Positions 34,109 to 41,108 of a stretch of 64,000 nucleotides of DNA are shown here, one piece after another (within the stretch, counting starts at the first letter, position 1; the number at the start of each line of letters is the position of its first letter). The notes under the pieces were generated by a model that was given only the letters and a program-made list of their open reading frames with translations, had not been told where the DNA came from and did no database searches. The stretch comes from JAJPKK01 sp963824905 (lineage in GTDB: Bacteria > Pseudomonadota > Alphaproteobacteria > Rhizobiales > Xanthobacteraceae), in assembly GCA_963824905.1 (NCBI GenBank), contig CAWGRH010000001.1, forward strand, positions 1-64,000, read 5' to 3'. The translations under genes were made by a program, and so were the position numbers.

Positions 34109-34256
34109 TCTTAGCTTCAGAGCCTGCCGCGCAATGTTCTCGTTATTGCGGCTGTAGCGGTACGCGAGCGTCTGCCCGTTGGCGTCCCGGACCGCGTATC
34201 CGCCCGGCATCTTGTCGGCGCGCCAGGGCGGCGGGAAGCGGCGGGGGTTCGGGCAT
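34109..34256 (-). pseudogene. Truncated, frameshifted small rhizobial protein gene
   Basis: On the minus strand ATG 34256 overlaps the stop of the upstream small gene (TGATG), then reads MPEP; after one excess base in the five-G run at 34243-34247 the frame becomes RRFPPPWRADKMPGGYAVRD and ANGQTLAYRYSRNNE. This matches a short rhizobial family (PPPW ... GGYVVRDANGQALAY) from memory, but the conserved end (DEARRIAVNIARLP) is missing: the sequence breaks at the junction with the FG-GAP fragment. Confidence 0.65.
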
Positions 34257-34543
34257 CAACCCCTCGGGGGCGGGTTGCGCAACGAGTGCTCGATCTGCTG
34301 CAATATTTCCACGGCTCGGAAGCGAGCGACCTCACGAATTTGCGTGTTGCGATCGTCGTGCGCGTCTCCTTTTGTCGGCCCGCTCATGTTGAGTGAATCG
34401 TCTATGAACGCAGACATTCCAGCGAGGACCTCAAATCGGTTTGGAATGACCATGAGCATCGATCGTAACGTTGCGGACGCGATCAGCTGCGCCGCCAACG
34501 CTCTACCATGGGCCTCGGCAAGGCTTTTTTCTAACGCGTTCAT
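34256..34543 (-). CDS. Small helical protein of unknown function
   Basis: A 95-residue protein with no signal or membrane segment: MNALEKSLAEAHGRALAAQL, MLMVIPNRFEVLAGMSAF and IREVARFRAVEILQQIEHSL are strongly helical. A clear ribosome site (gggaggag) stands 3 bases before ATG 34543. Its stop overlaps the start of the truncated gene below (TGATG), so the two were one operon. I do not recognise a family; it lies inside the tRNA-Gln mini-island. Confidence 0.65.
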   Translation of the reverse strand: MNALEKSLAEAHGRALAAQLIASATLRSMLMVIPNRFEVLAGMSAFIDDSLNMSGPTKGDAHDDRNTQIREVARFRAVEILQQIEHSLRNPPPRG

Positions 34544-34759
34544 CAGCTCCTCCCGTTTCACCACTCCGCTTTCCGCGCCCGGATCATCGCCGGGCTGTCC
34601 GGGTTCTTCACCTTGATCCAGTCCCGCGACGGGCTCGACCGATAGGGCGCACTCATCCGCGTTGTGATAGTCTGAAGTCGAGCAAAAGCAGACAATTCGG
34701 CCATCTTGCGATGTTGCCGCGTTGCCAAAAGACGCTTCAAATAACGGTGGGGAGGAGCG

Positions 34760-35539
34760 ATGCCTATCGAGTTTCTGTACTCCAGGTCACCAGAAGAGAA
34801 GCCCTCCAAGGAGTTGATAACGTATGTGATCGGCCTGCCTGATTATGGCTTGTTCCTGCGCCAGGGCGCGGAAATATATGTCATGTTCGATCTGGCTTGC
34901 CGTAAGCATCTGGGCAAATCTATCGAGAACTGCGGGCGCGTCCTCGACTTTGGCTGCGGAATCGGACGAATTTTGCAATACTTCAAGAACAAAGACGCTT
35001 TGTCGGCGTGCGATGTGCTGGGTCCCGCTATCGACTATATACACAAGGCCTTTCCTGCCGTTCACGCTTACCGCAACGAGCTTCTCCCCGAACTTCGCTA
35101 TGCGGCGGAAAGCTTCGATCTTGTTTACAGCTTCTCCGTTTTTTCGCATCTCGATCGCGAAACCGAGGACATATGGCTGGCCGAGTTGAAACGGGTCGGC
35201 AAACCGGGTTGCCTTTATCTTCTCACCGTCCATGGCGACTTTTGGATTGAATGCAACCTTGGCGACATGCGGGCCGAGGCGGAACGGCAGGGGTTCACAT
35301 ATCTGCACGTGCACAAACGTACTGGCGGTGAACTCGACTTTCCCGATTACTATCAGGCATCATTCCACACCTCCAAGTACATCAAAGAGCATTGGAGCCG
35401 GTGGTTCGACGTGGTCGAGATCATCAGAGGCGACTATCCCGAAAATCACCTGCCGCCAGGGATGGCGTTCGAGCCGGAGGGTGACGTCTGGCGGTTCGGA
35501 CAGATGGGGCAGGACTTGGTGATATTGAGGAAGCGTTGA
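34760..35539 (+). CDS. Class I SAM-dependent methyltransferase
   Basis: A 259-residue methyltransferase. SAM motif I is VLDFGCGIGRILQYF; the acidic end of strand 2 is SACDVLGPAID, and FDLVYSFSVFSHLDRETEDIWLAEL covers motifs II and III with the typical helix after strand 4. The C-terminal part (YYQASFHTSKYIKEHWSRW, FGQMGQDLVIL) is of the kind seen in small-molecule or surface-sugar methyltransferases. The ribosome site ggggaggag precedes the ATG. Its codons are richer in A/T than the neighbours, and it lies in the tRNA-bounded island, so transfer is likely. The substrate is unknown. Confidence 0.85.
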   Translation: MPIEFLYSRSPEEKPSKELITYVIGLPDYGLFLRQGAEIYVMFDLACRKHLGKSIENCGRVLDFGCGIGRILQYFKNKDALSACDVLGPAIDYIHKAFPAVHAYRNELLPELRYAAESFDLVYSFSVFSHLDRETEDIWLAELKRVGKPGCLYLLTVHGDFWIECNLGDMRAEAERQGFTYLHVHKRTGGELDFPDYYQASFHTSKYIKEHWSRWFDVVEIIRGDYPENHLPPGMAFEPEGDVWRFGQMGQDLVILRKR

Positions 35540-35606
35540 AGTTTGGGGCAGTAGTTGTCGCCGCTATTCGCCGTTCAGGTCGCTTAAATGGGTGTTCGAA
35601 AGCGTT

Positions 35607-35807
35607 TCAGGTGGTTCGGGTGATCGCCGGATAGCGGCCGCTCCAGTCAAAGCCTCGCAGGGTGAACAGCCGGCCCGTCTCGCCCTCCCGACGCATCTGC
35701 AGCCGGTAGCCGTCGTGCTTGATCTCGTGCACACAATCGGGGCCGGCCGGCGGCCTAGGGGAGCGGGTCGGGATGCAGGGCGGGACGAAATGATGGGGCA
35801 GGGGCAT
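35607..35807 (-). pseudogene. N-terminal fragment of an ATP-dependent DNA ligase
   Basis: The frame reads PPCIPTRSPRPPAGP then VHEIKHDGYRLQMRREGETG and FTLRGFDWSGRYPAI. EIKHDGYR is the nucleotidyltransferase motif I of LigD/LigC-type ligases (Lys is adenylated), and FT-x-RG-x-DW-x-x-RYPAI follows it in true ligases. The protein stops after about 66 residues, so motifs III to VI are missing. It is a remnant; such short ligase pieces are familiar in bradyrhizobial accessory DNA. Confidence 0.8.
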
Positions 35808-35894
35808 CAAACTGTGCCGGTGACACGGCGGTGACACGAGCCCTCTGGCGGTGACACGGCTATCGCAAACTAGAAGGACAATGAGTGACTTGGA

Positions 35895-35928
35895 TTGGCT
35901 GGGGGACCTGGATTCGAACCAAGATTAA
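35895..35928. repeat. Candidate att site within the tRNA-Gln 3' end
   Basis: Identical over 34 bases to 33797-33830. It covers the CCA end, acceptor 3' strand, T arm and variable region of tRNA-Gln, and stops short of the anticodon stem. Confidence 0.9.
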
Positions 35929-35969
35929 CGGAGTCAGAGTCCGCTGTTCTACCGTTGAACTATCCCCCA
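35896..35969 (-). tRNA. tRNA-Gln (anticodon CTG)
   Basis: On the minus strand the gene starts tgggggatagttcaacgg and ends ggtccccca-g-cca with CCA encoded. The 7-base acceptor stem (TGGGGGA/TCCCCCA) pairs fully. The D arm has agttcaacggtagaac; the anticodon loop ctctgac gives anticodon CTG for CAG codons; the T loop is ttcgaat. Length 74. A 34-base copy of its 3' part lies 2.1 kb downstream. Confidence 0.95.
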
Positions 35970-36210
35970 AAGCCTTGGGATTTGCGCCGCTCGAGAGCTG
36001 GGACGGGACGGCGGCGCCGTCTGCCCCGAATGTTGCGTCTCGCGGCGCGCGCTACCATTTAGGGCATCGGCGCCGCGCTGCCAAGACCGTTTGCGCCGTC
36101 AGGCGGTCTTCGTCGAGGTTGCCGTTTGCGCGGGGCTTGCGTCTTTGTCGCGCCCGTCTACCGTCGGAGCAGTCCCGCTGGAGCCGGCGGGCGCGCCCGG
36201 GAGGACCAGG

Positions 36211-36681
36211 ATGCCGCGCGGTTCACGAACGCACGGACCTGCGCGCACGATGGCGGGCCTTGCCATCGTGCTTGCGCTGTGGGCGTCGGCGGCAGTCGAG
36301 GCGGCCGCTGCCGATGCGTCGATGCCGTCCGGTCAAGCTCCTGCAGCATCGCCATCCGCCCCGGCGTCCGCGCAGGCCGCGCCTCCCGCCGACGCACCAC
36401 CGCCCAGCCTGCCGCCGCCTGCGGCTGCGCCACCCTCTACGACATCGCCCCCATCCCCCGCCGCCACCGAGCTCGACGGTCCCGCTCCCCGCACGACGGC
36501 GGGCACCGGCGGCTCGACCCAATCCGGCATGGCCGGCTGTGCGGTGTGGACCGACCGCTGCGTCATCTGCCAGCGCGACAGCGGGATCATCGCCTGCTCC
36601 AACATCGGCATCGCCTGCCAGCCGCAGCCGCTGATGTGCCTGCGCCCGGAGGTGGCGCCCGAGAAGAAGCCGGAGAATTGA
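36211..36681 (+). CDS. Secreted Pro/Ala-rich protein with Cys-rich C-terminus
   Basis: A 156-residue exported protein. A signal sequence (MAGLAIVLALWASAAVEAAA) follows 13 polar residues. The middle (residues about 40-105) is a low-complexity Pro/Ala/Ser linker. The C-terminal 45 residues hold six cysteines: GCAVWTDRCVICQRDSG, ACSNIGIACQ and PLMCLRPE. These could form disulfides or bind a metal. The ribosome site gaggaccagg precedes ATG 36211. The family is unknown to me; function is not assignable. Confidence 0.7.
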   Translation: MPRGSRTHGPARTMAGLAIVLALWASAAVEAAAADASMPSGQAPAASPSAPASAQAAPPADAPPPSLPPPAAAPPSTTSPPSPAATELDGPAPRTTAGTGGSTQSGMAGCAVWTDRCVICQRDSGIIACSNIGIACQPQPLMCLRPEVAPEKKPEN

Positions 36682-36713
36682 TCCGTGCCCCCCGCGGAGG
36701 CGCGAAGACCCCG

Positions 36714-36817
36714 GTAGGATGGGTTGAGCTCTTGCGAAACCCATCACCTCGCGGCGCCGCCACACCACCGCGTTCAGGGAAAGATGATGGGTTTCGCAAG
36801 AGCTCAACCCATCCTAC
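36714..36817. repeat. GTAG-type palindrome with perfect 34-base arms
   Basis: gtaggatgggttgagctctt... at 36714 is exactly complementary over about 33 bases to the arm ending atcctac at 36817, with a 38-base loop. It lies between a secreted-protein gene and the convergent ruvX. Confidence 0.93.
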
Positions 36818-36890
36818 GAGTTCCTTGGGACGAGGTCCGTGGGGGATACGGCACGTCGGGCGCGTAACCCGAGGAAGCAACTCTCGCGCG

Positions 36891-37361
36891 TCACACCTTC
36901 TCGTGCCGCAGGCGGTCGAGTGCGCCCTGCAGGATGAAGATCGCGGCGTGCTGGTCGATCACCGCCTTGCGTTTGGCGCGGCTCGCGTCGGCGGCGATGA
37001 GCTCGCGTTCGACCGCGGCGGTGGAAAGGCGCTCGTCCCACAGTGCGATCGGAAGCGCAGTGAGCTTCGCCATGTTGCGCGCAAAGGCGCGGGTCGATTG
37101 CGCGCGCGGCCCCTCGCTGCCGTCCATGTTGATGGGAAGCCCGAGGACGAAGCCCGCCGCCTTGCGCTCGGCGGCGAGCGCGAGGAGGCGCCCGGCATCG
37201 GCCGGGAATTTGGTGCGCGCCACCGTCTCCACGCCGGTCGCGACGCGCCGGTCAGGATCGCTCGCCGCGACCCCGATGGTCTTGGTGCCGAGGTCGAGCC
37301 CGATCAGCGCGCCGCGGGCGGGCAGATGCGGGAGAAGCTCGGCGACGGGCATGATGGGCAT
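36891..37361 (-). CDS. ruvX: Putative pre-16S rRNA nuclease / Holliday junction resolvase YqgF
   Basis: A 156-residue RNase H-fold protein. The first catalytic Asp is in IGLDLGTKTIGVAASD, followed by VLGLPINMDGSEGPRAQ, PIALWDERLSTAAVE (Glu) and KAVIDQHAAIFILQGAL (last Asp). The family processes the 5' end of 16S rRNA. ATG 37361 (MPIMPVAEL) and ATG 37352 both fit; the longer frame to 37442 is rejected. It is divergent from the UPF0173 gene, a pairing seen in related rhizobia. Confidence 0.94.
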   Translation of the reverse strand: MPIMPVAELLPHLPARGALIGLDLGTKTIGVAASDPDRRVATGVETVARTKFPADAGRLLALAAERKAAGFVLGLPINMDGSEGPRAQSTRAFARNMAKLTALPIALWDERLSTAAVERELIAADASRAKRKAVIDQHAAIFILQGALDRLRHEKV

Positions 37362-37542
37362 GGCCGCGTGCCTATCACGGCGCGGGCGCCGGCGCCAAAC
37401 GGCAAGGCGTTGTTCTCCGCGTCGGCGTGTCCCCGCGCCCATCGGTCCGCTCGTCGATCAGTCGCTCGTCGATCGATCGCCGCGTTGAACTCCTGGGGCG
37501 GCGGGCTATGTTCGCGTCCTCCGCTTTTGCAGAGGTGGCGTC

Positions 37543-38241
37543 ATGCAGATCACCTGGTTCGGCCATTCCGCGTTCCGGCTCGATTTCGCGGGGAAGGCCG
37601 TGCTGATCGATCCGTTCTTCACCGGCAACCCCGCCTTCGTCTCCGACAAGGCGGCGGCGATCAAAGGCGTGACCCACATCGTGCTCACCCATGGCCACGG
37701 CGATCACGTCGGCGATGCCCTCGACATCGCCGCGACGACCGGCGCCCCGGTGGTGACGAACTACGATCTGTGCATGTGGCTTGCCGGCAAGGGGCTCAAG
37801 AAGTTCGATCCCATGAACACCGGCGGCACCACCGACCAGGGCGGCTTCACGGTGACCCTGGTGCGCGCCGACCATTCCTCGGGCGACATTACCAACGGCA
37901 TGCCGATCTATCTCGGCAATCCCTGCGGCGTGATCATCAAGGCGCCGGGCGAACCGACCGTCTATCACATGGGCGACACCGACATCTTCTCCGACATGGG
38001 TCTCATCGCCGAGATCCATGCGCCCAAGGTCGCCATGGTGCCGATCGGCGATCGCTTCACCATGAGCCCGACGACCGCGGCGCTCGCGGTGAAGCGGTTC
38101 TTCGACCTCGCAACGGTCATCCCCTGCCACTACGGCTCGTTTCCGATCATCGAGCCGAATGCGGACAAGTTCGTCGCGGAAATGAAGGGGCACCCGACCA
38201 AGGTCGTCGTGCCTGACAAGGGCAAGCCGGTAACGGTATGA
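37543..38241 (+). CDS. UPF0173 family metal-dependent hydrolase (MBL fold)
   Basis: A 232-residue cytoplasmic MBL-fold protein. MQITWFGHSAFRLDF opens the family; the zinc motif is LTHGHGDHVGD, with further ligands in HMGDTDIFSDM and IPCHYGSFP. The length and end fit UPF0173. The physiological reaction is unknown. It stands alone, with about 180 bases to ruvX upstream. Confidence 0.93.
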   Translation: MQITWFGHSAFRLDFAGKAVLIDPFFTGNPAFVSDKAAAIKGVTHIVLTHGHGDHVGDALDIAATTGAPVVTNYDLCMWLAGKGLKKFDPMNTGGTTDQGGFTVTLVRADHSSGDITNGMPIYLGNPCGVIIKAPGEPTVYHMGDTDIFSDMGLIAEIHAPKVAMVPIGDRFTMSPTTAALAVKRFFDLATVIPCHYGSFPIIEPNADKFVAEMKGHPTKVVVPDKGKPVTV

Positions 38242-38342
38242 CGCCGCGCGGGTCGCTCGCCGCGACCGACGCTTGCCGCGAGTCACGGCAAGCGGAGCGA
38301 CGCCCCGGCGCGCGATGATGGCCCCGGCCGTCGCAGTACCGG

Positions 38343-38615
38343 TTACGACCGCCCGCCGAGGATTCCGGCAGCCACCAGCCGATTCCAGATGAACAGCACG
38401 ACGATCGCGCCGATTGTCGCGGTGATGAATCCGGCACCCTGGTCCGGGTTGTAGTGCCCGATCGACTGGCCGATGAAGGTGGCGAGCGCCGCCCCGATGA
38501 TCCCGAGCACGGTGGTGAGGATGAATCCGGACGGACTGTTCGGACCCGGCGTCAGCCACTTGGCGATCATGCCGGCAATGAAGCCGACGACGATAATATA
38601 GATGATACCCATCAT
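38343..38615 (-). CDS. GlsB/YeaQ/YmgE family stress-response membrane protein
   Basis: A 90-residue protein with three membrane segments and the family motifs GIIYIIVVGFIAGMIAKWL, GFILTTVLGIIGAALATFIG and TATIGAIVVLFIWNRL. Members are often called transglycosylase-associated, but their function is not established; several are induced by stress. A gggag ribosome site precedes the doubled ATG at 38615/38612. Confidence 0.92.
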   Translation of the reverse strand: MMGIIYIIVVGFIAGMIAKWLTPGPNSPSGFILTTVLGIIGAALATFIGQSIGHYNPDQGAGFITATIGAIVVLFIWNRLVAAGILGGRS

Positions 38616-38650
38616 CTCCGTTTCTCCCTGACAGGCGATACGTAGGCAAG

Positions 38651-38712
38651 CTGCGGGATACGTTAGTTAGGTCGCGCGATACGTTGGTTGGGTCGCGCGA
38701 TACGTCAGTATA
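38651..38712. repeat. Three tandem 21-base repeats
   Basis: gcgggatacgttagttaggtc, gcgcgatacgttggttgggtc and gcgcgatacgtcagtataac follow each other in a non-coding gap of about 120 bases between two minus-strand genes. Confidence 0.8.
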
Positions 38713-38736
38713 ACCGTGCGCCGTCGTGGCGTCGCG

Positions 38737-39318
38737 TCAACCCGCGATCTGCTTTTCGATCGCCGCGATGACGCGCGGGTCGGTCGGCTCGACCTCGGAC
38801 GCGAAGCTCGCGGCGATGAGGCCGTCGCGACCGATCAGGTACTTGTGGAAATTCCACCGCGGCGGATCGAGCGGGCGCTGCCCGACGGCCCACTTGAAGA
38901 ACGGGTGCGAGTTCGGCCCGCGCACGTCGGCCTTCGCGGTGATCGGGAAGGTCGCGCCGTAATGGTGCTGCGCGGTCTCCGCGATGTCCGAGGCCGTGCC
39001 CGGCTCCTGTCCGCCGAAATCGTTCGACGGTACGCCGACGATCAGGAGGCCGCGATCGCGGTAGCGTTTCCACAGCTCCTGCAGCCCCGCATATTGCGGC
39101 GTGTAGCCGCATTGCGAGGCGGTGTTGACGATCAGGATCGGCTTGCCGGCGTATTCGGCGAGCTGGATGTCGCCGCCGGAAAGCCCAGCGAAATGAAAGG
39201 CGAAGGCGGTGACCCGGCTCATTCCCTGACCTTGTGCAGATGCCGCGCCGGGCACGAGGGCCGGCGCGGTCATCGCGCCGAACAGGACGCCGAGGAAGGT
39301 GCGACGATCTTCGTGCAT
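38737..39318 (-). CDS. Glutathione peroxidase-family protein with Tat-like signal
   Basis: A 193-residue thiol peroxidase of the glutathione peroxidase family; these reduce peroxides with Cys or Sec. The core is ILIVNTASQCGYTPQYAGL (Cys, not Sec), VGVPSNDFGGQEPG (Gln) and PRWNFHKYLIGRDG (Trp/Asn). An N-terminal RRTFLGVLFGAMTA gives a twin-arginine signal, with likely cleavage after AASA, so it should act in the periplasm, unlike most bacterial members. A ggagg ribosome site precedes ATG 39318. Confidence 0.9.
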   Translation of the reverse strand: MHEDRRTFLGVLFGAMTAPALVPGAASAQGQGMSRVTAFAFHFAGLSGGDIQLAEYAGKPILIVNTASQCGYTPQYAGLQELWKRYRDRGLLIVGVPSNDFGGQEPGTASDIAETAQHHYGATFPITAKADVRGPNSHPFFKWAVGQRPLDPPRWNFHKYLIGRDGLIAASFASEVEPTDPRVIAAIEKQIAG

Positions 39319-39490
39319 GGGGGTGCCTCCATTTTCAGCGGTTGAGACTATAGCCGGGATGCCGGACCGCTTCCACTTGTGAGATTGTGACGGCAGGGCT
39401 ACGAAATTGCGATTGAAATTGCTATCGTCTTGGCCCGCATTCGTCTTGGCCCGCAATCCGGGAACGGGCAGCGCCAAAGGGGCCCCTCCG

Positions 39491-39928
39491 GTGATCCGAT
39501 CCATCTTTGCCGCGGCGGTGTCTACAGCGACGGTGTGCTTCGGCATCTGGCATTCGGCCGGCGTGGCATTCGCGGCGAGCGCCAAAGACTGCATCATGAT
39601 GGAGGATAACGACGCCGACGACATCCTGACCTATCGCAACGACTGCAACCGGGCGGTGATATTCTACTACTGCGTCGTCGATCCGCAGAAAACGGAGGTC
39701 GTGCCCTGCCGTCGGATCATCACCGGCAACAGGCGCATCGCGATGCCCAACGCCAAGGGGCCGACGTTCCTCACCATGGAGATGGAGCCGCGCACGCCCT
39801 ACGAGGTCAAGCTGTCGGGCGGCTCGCGAATCAAGTGGGCGGCTTGCGACGCCGAACTCGGCGGTCTCGAATCGTTCACGCCGAAGGGCAATCCCGCGCT
39901 CGATTTTTCGTACGACTGCAACGAATGA
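39491..39928 (+). CDS. Secreted protein of unknown function
   Basis: A 145-residue exported protein opened by GTG 39491: IRSIFAAAVSTATVCFG then HSAGVAFA is a signal peptide. The mature part has five cysteines, including KDCIMMED, NDCNRAVIFYYC and VPCRRI. The end (FDYSYDCNE-like: PALDFSYDCNE) is cysteine-containing too. I do not recognise the family. The longer ATG 39407 frame would place a signal sequence 28 residues in and is less likely. Confidence 0.65.
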   Translation: MIRSIFAAAVSTATVCFGIWHSAGVAFAASAKDCIMMEDNDADDILTYRNDCNRAVIFYYCVVDPQKTEVVPCRRIITGNRRIAMPNAKGPTFLTMEMEPRTPYEVKLSGGSRIKWAACDAELGGLESFTPKGNPALDFSYDCNE

Positions 39929-40162
39929 GCGCCAGCCCGAATGACATTAGTGTCAGGTAGTGGACGTTTGGTTCAAACGGACGAACGATTGAGTGTTTAT
40001 TAGTGATTGAGATCACGTTACCGCTGCGATTTTGCGAGCGCGACGTTTTTTTAGTGGAAAATTATACCGATAATGATGCATATAGTCCGCGAGGGAACCG
40101 GGAGCCGCCGGGCCTCTGTTTCGTGTGTTTTTTGCTCGTGGGGTGGGGCGTCAGGAGTATCG

Positions 40163-40939
40163 ATGCGCCCGAAAATCGCAATGTGGTCGGACTACGGGGC
40201 TCCCCGTCATAAGCACTGGAGAGCGCCGCGCCGAAGCTCCCGATCTTCGATCGGTCCCAAGATTCTGGTTGCCGCCGTCGTCGTCGTCGCTGGCGTCATC
40301 GGCATCAGCGGCATCTATCCTCAGATCATCGACTCCGAATGGGTGCAGGGAACGAGCCCCCGTTCGCAGGTCGTTGCGCATACCGAGACGGCGCCGACAC
40401 CGCGCCGGTCCGGTATCGTTGCTGAGATTCCGCTGCCGCCGCGACGGGCCGCGGCGACCACCGGCGAGGCCGTCGCTCCGGCGCCGGTAGCGCCGGCGCC
40501 TGTCGTGCGCGCCGCCGCAACGGCGGCTGCACCGGCTGCGGCCGCTTCGGCGACTCGTGTCGCTGCCGCGCCTGCACCGGCAGCACCCGCACCAGCGGTA
40601 CCCGTCCCGGCCGCATCCGCACCGGCAGCATCCGTCTCGGCTGTGCCGCCCGCGATCGCGGAGACGCGTCCGTCGTCGGTCGCCGCGGTCGAGCAGCCGG
40701 CAGCAGAGCCGGATGCCGCGCTCGCCGAAATTCCGGACGCCCAGGCCAAGGCCGATCCGGCTGCCGATCCCGCCGCTGCTCCTGCCGCTCCGGCAGCCGC
40801 CGCGCGGCCGGCCTACGCCGGCAGGGCGCCCGTGAAGCGGCAGCAGCGCGTGGTGCATGTCGAGCGTCGCCAGCGCTACTCCGGCGCCTATGCGCAGTGG
40901 GGTGGTGGCTTCGCGTTCCCCTTCTTCGGCGGCCGGTGA
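40163..40939 (+). CDS. Membrane-anchored Ala/Pro-rich protein
   Basis: A 258-residue protein. After about 30 basic residues (RPKIAMWSDYGAPRHKHWR) there is one membrane helix (ILVAAVVVVAGVIGISGIY). The rest is Ala/Pro low complexity (AAPAAAASATRVAAAPAP) ending in an Arg-rich, Tyr/Gly-rich tail (VHVERRQRYSGAYAQWGGGF). The ribosome site aggag precedes ATG 40163. A type II membrane protein with a long periplasmic arm that may touch the cell wall is plausible; no function is known. A terminator follows. Confidence 0.75.
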   Translation: MRPKIAMWSDYGAPRHKHWRAPRRSSRSSIGPKILVAAVVVVAGVIGISGIYPQIIDSEWVQGTSPRSQVVAHTETAPTPRRSGIVAEIPLPPRRAAATTGEAVAPAPVAPAPVVRAAATAAAPAAAASATRVAAAPAPAAPAPAVPVPAASAPAASVSAVPPAIAETRPSSVAAVEQPAAEPDAALAEIPDAQAKADPAADPAAAPAAPAAAARPAYAGRAPVKRQQRVVHVERRQRYSGAYAQWGGGFAFPFFGGR

Positions 40940-40994
40940 TCTCGTCCGGCGATCGGTCGCCGGATATCTGTCAGCGCATCGAGTTTCCTGACGA

Positions 40995-41030
40995 GAACGG
41001 CGCGGGACCCATCCCGCGCCGTTCCTGCGT
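40995..41030 (+). terminator. Rho-independent-like terminator
   Basis: gaacggcgcggga-ccca-tcccgcgccgttc is a perfect 13-base stem, followed by ctgcgtttatc. It lies 56 bases past the stop of the Ala/Pro-rich gene; the T tract is weak. Confidence 0.7.
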
Positions 41031-41092
41031 TTATCGTCGTGTGCGTTTGTCGTGGTGTGCGTTTGTCGTCTGTGCGTTGTCGTCGTGTGTGG
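41025..41092. repeat. Degenerate 15-16-base tandem repeats
   Basis: Units gcgtttatcgtcgtgt, gcgtttgtcgtggtgt, gcgtttgtcgtctgt and gcgttgtcgtcgtgt follow the terminator, in the gap before the convergent dienelactone hydrolase gene. Confidence 0.8.
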
Positions 41093-41108
41093 TGGGTGAG
41101 CTAAGCCG

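Larger units (their letters stand above)
33797..35928. mobile_element. Decayed mini-island integrated at tRNA-Gln
   Basis: About 2.1 kb bounded by the 34-bp direct repeats, one inside the intact tRNA. It holds a methyltransferase gene, a small unknown gene and at least three gene fragments (an FG-GAP protein tail, a small rhizobial protein, the start of an ATP-dependent DNA ligase). No integrase gene or recognisable remnant is left, so it cannot move alone. The methyltransferase region is visibly richer in A+T than its surroundings. Confidence 0.75.
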
